From contig NZ_CP120468.1 of the NCBI RefSeq assembly GCF_029490015.1, forward strand, positions 1,426,001-1,490,000: a stretch of DNA of 64,000 nucleotides, read 5' to 3'. The translations under genes and the position numbers were made by a program. This document shows, in pieces, positions 60,906-64,000 of the stretch (the stretch's first letter is position 1; each line of letters opens with the position of its first letter). The notes beneath the pieces were generated by a model. That model was not told the origin of the DNA. It searched no databases and saw nothing but the letters and a program-made list of their open reading frames with translations. This DNA is from Halobaculum limi. Its GTDB lineage: Archaea > Halobacteriota > Halobacteria > Halobacteriales > Haloferacaceae.

Positions 60906-61136
60906 ATGCCCACTATCACCGTCAACGTGGATGACGACCTCAAAGAGCGAATGGAAAATCACCCCGAGATCAACTGGAGTGAAGTCACGCGCCAAGCCAT
61001 TCAACAGAAGGTCGAGACGCTGGAGGTGATGGACGAACTCACCAGCGAGAGCGACCTCACCGAGAACGACGTCCATGAAATCGCCCAGAAGATCAACGAA
61101 AGCGGACGTAGGCGCGTTGACGAGGAATCGGCGTAG
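60906..61136 (+). CDS. vapB: VapB-like antitoxin
   Basis: 76-residue antitoxin. The N-terminal MPTITVNVDDDLKERMENHP resembles a ribbon-helix-helix DNA-binding unit, followed by INWSEVTRQAIQQKVETLEV. The acidic C-terminal part (SDLTENDVHEIAQKIN) would wrap the toxin. Stop and toxin start are 9 bp apart, so the two are co-transcribed. Codon use is less GC-rich than in neighbouring genes. Confidence 0.85.
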   Translation: MPTITVNVDDDLKERMENHPEINWSEVTRQAIQQKVETLEVMDELTSESDLTENDVHEIAQKINESGRRRVDEESA

Positions 61137-61145
61137 ACACGACGA

Positions 61146-61562
61146 ATGAAGCTGGTCATCGACGCCAACGTCGTCATCTCTGCACTCATCGCCGATTCGA
61201 AAACGCGGGAACTCATCGTCACACTCGAACCCGACCTGCTGACACCTGCGTTTGTCCACGACGAAATCGGGAACTACCAGGATCTGATCGTGGAGAAGTC
61301 CGGGATGGAACCGGACCGAGTCGCACAGTTCATCGATCTTCTGTTCCAGTATGTCGAAATCGTTCCAGCCAAGGAGTTCTATCCCGCTATCGAGAGAGCA
61401 GATGAAGCAATTGGCGACACCGATCCCGACGATGTACTGTATTTGGCGTGTGCGATAGCCTGCGATGCGTCCCTCTGGAGTGACGATTCCGATTTCGACG
61501 AGCAGGATCTAGTTGAGGCGTACTCAACGAGTGACGTCATCAACTCGTTCGACACGCTCTGA
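61146..61562 (+). CDS. vapC: VapC-like PIN-domain toxin
   Basis: 138-residue PIN-domain ribonuclease. Catalytic acidic residues are in VIDANVVISAL (Asp6), HDEIGNY (Glu40 region), DPDDVLYLACA (Asp97/Asp98 region) and DDSDF near the end. It probably cleaves tRNA or rRNA when free of antitoxin. Like vapB it has lower GC than its surroundings, and both lie between the direct repeats, pointing to acquisition as a unit. Confidence 0.88.
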   Translation: MKLVIDANVVISALIADSKTRELIVTLEPDLLTPAFVHDEIGNYQDLIVEKSGMEPDRVAQFIDLLFQYVEIVPAKEFYPAIERADEAIGDTDPDDVLYLACAIACDASLWSDDSDFDEQDLVEAYSTSDVINSFDTL

Positions 61563-61719
61563 CTCAATGTGCGATTGATTTTCTGAATCGGTATCTGTTT
61601 GGCTGTACGCGAACCTCGGAGGGAAGCGCGCTCGTTCGGAATCGTTCGCCTATCGAACGAACTCACACTCAGCAGTAACAGGAGAAACGTGAACAACCTA
61701 CCCACGTCTGCCGGATTTA

Positions 61720-61835
61720 GCCTGTTCGAGAAGCGATGGGCGCTGCAGGCTTCTGTTCGAAATACGAACGATTCCCCTTGGAGGCTGTGAAACGGTCAAA
61801 ATCTTCTGATTTGAGAGATCCCGGAAGACACAGTA
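61720..61835 (+). repeat. Direct repeat copy 2, downstream of vapC
   Basis: Second copy of the element at 60766-60881, in the same orientation, 954 bp further on. Identical blocks are 61736-61760 (25 bp) and 61770-61790 (21 bp). The copies diverge after 61835, so the repeated unit has a definite right edge. With copy 1 it brackets the vapBC genes. Confidence 0.85.
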
Positions 61836-62050
61836 ATCCGGTATTCATACGCCCGATCTTGCTTCGCCACGGGGAGAGCCTCCGAACCTGAATTTCCGCT
61901 TTCGATTCACAGCACAAATTCCGGTGACCGTTCACTCGGAGGGACGGGGCGGTGCCTGCCCGGTTACATAGCTAGGCTTGATGGTGCGGACGACTCACTA
62001 TTGACCGTTCGGTCCCGAATAGATTGTCCCTTCCCCAAATATCAGGTCTG

Positions 62051-62068
62051 GGACAGGTATAACCGTCC
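62051..62068 (+). promoter_or_regulatory. TATA-like stretch with dyad symmetry before the CBS gene
   Basis: GGTATAACC is flanked by GGAC (62051-62054) and GTCC (62065-62068). It lies about 35-40 bp upstream of ATG 62096. The symmetry could be a regulator site over the TATA box; support is weak. Confidence 0.3.
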
Positions 62069-62095
62069 TGGACCCCTCTCACTAGAGAGTTACTC

Positions 62096-63304
62096 ATGGA
62101 TATCTCCGAGATACTCTCACCGAATTTCACCGAGTTCGACATCGGCACACCGCTCTCGAAGGTCGCCGGGGCGTTCGAGGATCAGGAACTCGATGCCGTC
62201 ATCGTAACGGACGGCGACGAGTATCGCGGTGTCGTCAGCCGCCAACAGCTGGCCTCCTCGTCCAACCAGCCCTCTGCGAAGATCGGCTCACAGGTACAGC
62301 ACCTCCCGACGGTCGACCGCACCGAGGACATCCGCGAGGTCGCACGACTCATGATCGGGAGCGGCGCCAAAACGCTCCCCGTACTCCGCGATGACCGTGT
62401 CGTCGGTGTGGTGACTGGCGATGCCGTGCTTGAGGCTGTCCGTCCGTTTCTCGACGCAGCGACCGTCGACGACGCGTACACGGCGGAATTGGTCAGTGCG
62501 ACCCCTGAAACCACGATCGGGAAAGCCCTCAATCTGCTTCGAGAGGCCGGAATCGCCCATCTCCCGGTCGTCGACGGGGACGACCTCACGGGCATGCTGA
62601 GCCTGTACGACGTCATCGAGTTCACGACGCGGGGCGGCAGCAAGAGCCAGGGCGGGTCGTCGAGTGGCTTCGGTGGCCGCGGCGGTGGCGGACAGAATCG
62701 TGGCGGGTTCGGGGCGCGCGAGGGCGATTCCGACCGAATGCTCGATCTGCCGATACGGAACCTGATGTCCGATACCGTCGCGACGGTCGAGCGGAGCGCT
62801 CCGCTCGACGAGGTCGTCGAGACGATGTTCGAGCGGGAGATTTCCTCGCTCGTCGTCACGGCCGACGGGACCGGTGAGCCAGTCGGGATCATCACGAAGA
62901 CGGACGTCATCGAGGCGCTCACCTGGGAGCGTGACGACCGGAACCCCGTGCAGGTGTTCGGCCTCGAGCTGCTGGAGGGGATGGACTACGACGACGTCTC
63001 CACACTGATCGAGGACATGACCTCGAAGTACGGCGAGATGAGTGTGATCAAGGCCAGTATCGAACTGCAGGAGCACAAAGAACAATCGCGGGGGGTTCCA
63101 CTGGTACTGGCGCGGATCCGACTGGTCACAGACCGCGGCTACTTCACGGCCGATGGGGAAGGGTACGGTGGCTCTCACGCCCTTCGACTCGCCGCGAACG
63201 CGGTCGAACGCCAACTCCTCAAGGGGAAGACTTACGGCGACTCGAAGAAGCATCCCGACACTGACGAGCAGGCACAGCTCTATGGCTGGTGGCTCGGCGG
63301 GTAA
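62096..63304 (+). CDS. CBS-domain protein with C-terminal HPF/RaiA-like domain
   Basis: 402 residues. Four CBS repeats in two pairs (about 1-60, 65-115, 125-180, 220-285) bind adenine nucleotides. A Gly/Ser/Arg-rich linker (SKSQGGSSSGFGGRGGGG, about 183-200) separates pairs. The C-terminal part (about 290-402) resembles the ribosome hibernation factor fold: VIKASIELQEHKEQSRG and LRLAANAVERQLLKGKTYGD. If correct, nucleotide level could control ribosome binding in this protein; that is inference. It starts at ATG 62096 just after the gene-poor segment. Confidence 0.8.
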   Translation: MDISEILSPNFTEFDIGTPLSKVAGAFEDQELDAVIVTDGDEYRGVVSRQQLASSSNQPSAKIGSQVQHLPTVDRTEDIREVARLMIGSGAKTLPVLRDDRVVGVVTGDAVLEAVRPFLDAATVDDAYTAELVSATPETTIGKALNLLREAGIAHLPVVDGDDLTGMLSLYDVIEFTTRGGSKSQGGSSSGFGGRGGGGQNRGGFGAREGDSDRMLDLPIRNLMSDTVATVERSAPLDEVVETMFEREISSLVVTADGTGEPVGIITKTDVIEALTWERDDRNPVQVFGLELLEGMDYDDVSTLIEDMTSKYGEMSVIKASIELQEHKEQSRGVPLVLARIRLVTDRGYFTADGEGYGGSHALRLAANAVERQLLKGKTYGDSKKHPDTDEQAQLYGWWLGG

Positions 63305-63358
63305 TCGGCTCGATATCGACGGACAGACGAGCACCCGTCTCCCGGTTGCCCACTCGCT

Positions 63359-63399
63359 CGTCACGGAGCGTCCGGACCTTGTGGTCCGTGCTAGTGACG
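63359..63399. terminator. Imperfect hairpin downstream of the CBS gene
   Basis: CGTCAC (63359-63364) pairs with GTGACG (63394-63399), and CGGACC (63373-63378) pairs with GGTCCG (63383-63388) around a TTGT loop. It lies 55 bp after the CBS stop and could be a terminator or a processed RNA hairpin. There is no T-run, so a role in termination is uncertain. Confidence 0.35.
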
Positions 63400-63489
63400 A
63401 ACGAACGGGTCCAATACGACGATGTGGGGGCCTGCCGTACGGGTGGCTACTGCGGACGCACCGTCGCGGGACGCCGTTATGCATCGACA

Positions 63490-63717
63490 TCACGCAGACG
63501 TGCTCTCGGGACCACCCGAACCGCTGTCCGGCACGTCTTCGGGGCGGTCGGCGAAGTCCGGTACTGAGTCATCGGGATCACCGGACGTCTCTAGATACGT
63601 GGCTGACATACCTACCAGTAGCTGACAGAGCCGTCCTAATGGTAACACACCGAGCGTCTCCTGCAGATGCCCCTTCGCCGGGGTCGCTGGTCGGGAGTCG
63701 TGCTCGTAGATCGACAC
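63490..63717 (-). CDS. Hypothetical small protein
   Basis: 75 residues from GTG 63717: a short hydrophobic-amphipathic middle (GVLPLGRLCQLLVGMSATYL) and an acidic C-terminal tail (DPDDSVPDFADRPEDVPDSG). Composition fits a haloarchaeal protein, but no family or promoter was recognised, so it may be non-coding. It lies between the CBS gene and the last gene of the window. Confidence 0.38.
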   Translation of the reverse strand: MSIYEHDSRPATPAKGHLQETLGVLPLGRLCQLLVGMSATYLETSGDPDDSVPDFADRPEDVPDSGSGGPESTSA

Positions 63718-63803
63718 GGGGGCGGGGGATTCTACGGTGTGTTCGAGGGGGCTCGCTTATCGGCAGCCCTACCGTTATCCGCCTGGGTCCCCTACAGTGG
63801 TGT

Positions 63804-64000
63804 ATGGCAGATGACAGACAGGGGCGAGACGACCAGGCGGATCGCGAGGACGAACGCCAGCGTGAGCGTGAGGTAGAGGAGGCCCGAACCCGCGGCGACG
63901 AGAAGGAGCCGGTGGGCGATGACCCCCGCGGGCGGCTTGGTGATCTCGATGGAGTACTCGGATCTCACGACTACCCAGTTATGACGGACCAGTTGGTCGA
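63804..64000 (+). CDS. DUF5789 family protein, N-terminal part
   Basis: The visible 65 residues begin with a long acidic/Arg/Gln helix (DDRQGRDDQADREDERQRE) and then reach LGDLDGVLGSHDYPVMTDQL, the typical DUF5789 motif. The gene runs off the window edge. A TTATCC TATA-like element lies about 28 bp upstream of ATG 63804. DUF5789 proteins are small haloarchaeal proteins of unknown function. Confidence 0.75.
   Translation, partial: MADDRQGRDDQADREDERQREREVEEARTRGDEKEPVGDDPRGRLGDLDGVLGSHDYPVMTDQLV

Larger units (their letters stand above)
61563..62095. other. Gene-poor segment between vapC and the CBS gene
   Basis: About 530 bp with no convincing gene on either strand. It contains direct repeat copy 2 (61720-61835), an AT-richer stretch up to it, and, near the end, the CBS gene promoter region. 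The short frames here lack haloarchaeal acidic composition. The region is likely the scar of an insertion or rearrangement. Confidence 0.6.

Noticed and set aside
61599-61790. 63-residue open frame in the gap after vapC
   Set aside because: It overlaps repeat copy 2, has Arg/Ser-rich, non-acidic composition, and matches no family.

Overview
The window reads as chromosomal DNA of a halophilic archaeon (class Halobacteria). GC content is high, the predicted proteins are very acidic, many starts are GTG, TATA-like boxes sit about 25-32 bp upstream of starts (leaderless mRNAs), and the gene families are haloarchaeal: a sensory rhodopsin with its transducer, TFE next to DUF2110, archaeal NAC next to TrmI, HalOD1, DUF7344, UPF0058 and HEWD proteins. 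The genus cannot be fixed from the sequence. I saw no rRNA, tRNA, CRISPR array or complete insertion sequence.

Layout. 1-4.1 kb: the 5' part of an exported Tat-type halolysin, a DUF2797 zinc protein, and a phototaxis operon (Htr-type transducer overlapping a sensory rhodopsin). 4.2-9.5 kb: a MutS-like ATPase, UPF0058 and RHH proteins, an MFS transporter and a zinc alcohol dehydrogenase. 9.7-16.3 kb: a DHH phosphoesterase, then a co-oriented acyl-CoA block (methylmalonyl-CoA mutase large subunit, epimerase, MenE-like ligase with a long acidic tail, acyl-CoA dehydrogenase). 16.4-24.8 kb: housekeeping and small genes, including an overlapping creatininase/hydratase pair, NAC-TrmI, a TbsP-like regulator, TFE-DUF2110 and a lipoprotein. 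24.9-32.8 kb: phosphoglycolate phosphatase, CutA with a HEWD protein, an XPD/DinG-type Fe-S helicase, and a two-gene unit of a membrane-anchored winged-helix protein with a degenerate subtilase. 32.9-41 kb: MFS transporter, two glycosyltransferases, a Gly/Met-rich protein, a CRTAC1 protein, an AIR-synthase-like protein and a DUF7344-DICT operon. 41-57 kb: esterase, transporters, kynureninase, SDR, flippase, lipid kinase, MATE, a HalOD1-DUF7344 operon, 3-hydroxyacyl-CoA dehydrogenase with enoyl-CoA hydratase, DHFR and a CetZ/FtsZ-like protein. 57-64 kb: small proteins, an ATP-grasp ligase, a quinone-oxidoreductase-like enzyme, a vapBC module flanked by ~116-bp imperfect direct repeats, a CBS protein and the start of a DUF5789 protein.

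The genes that work together most clearly are the transducer-rhodopsin pair (light to flagellar signalling), the mutase-epimerase pair (propionyl/methylmalonyl-CoA to succinyl-CoA), the hydroxyacyl-CoA dehydrogenase-hydratase pair (beta-oxidation) and the toxin-antitoxin pair. The less understood candidates are the membrane winged-helix protein with the degenerate subtilase, the two separate cassettes in which a DUF7344 winged-helix gene overlaps a small sensory/output gene, and the direct repeats around vapBC.
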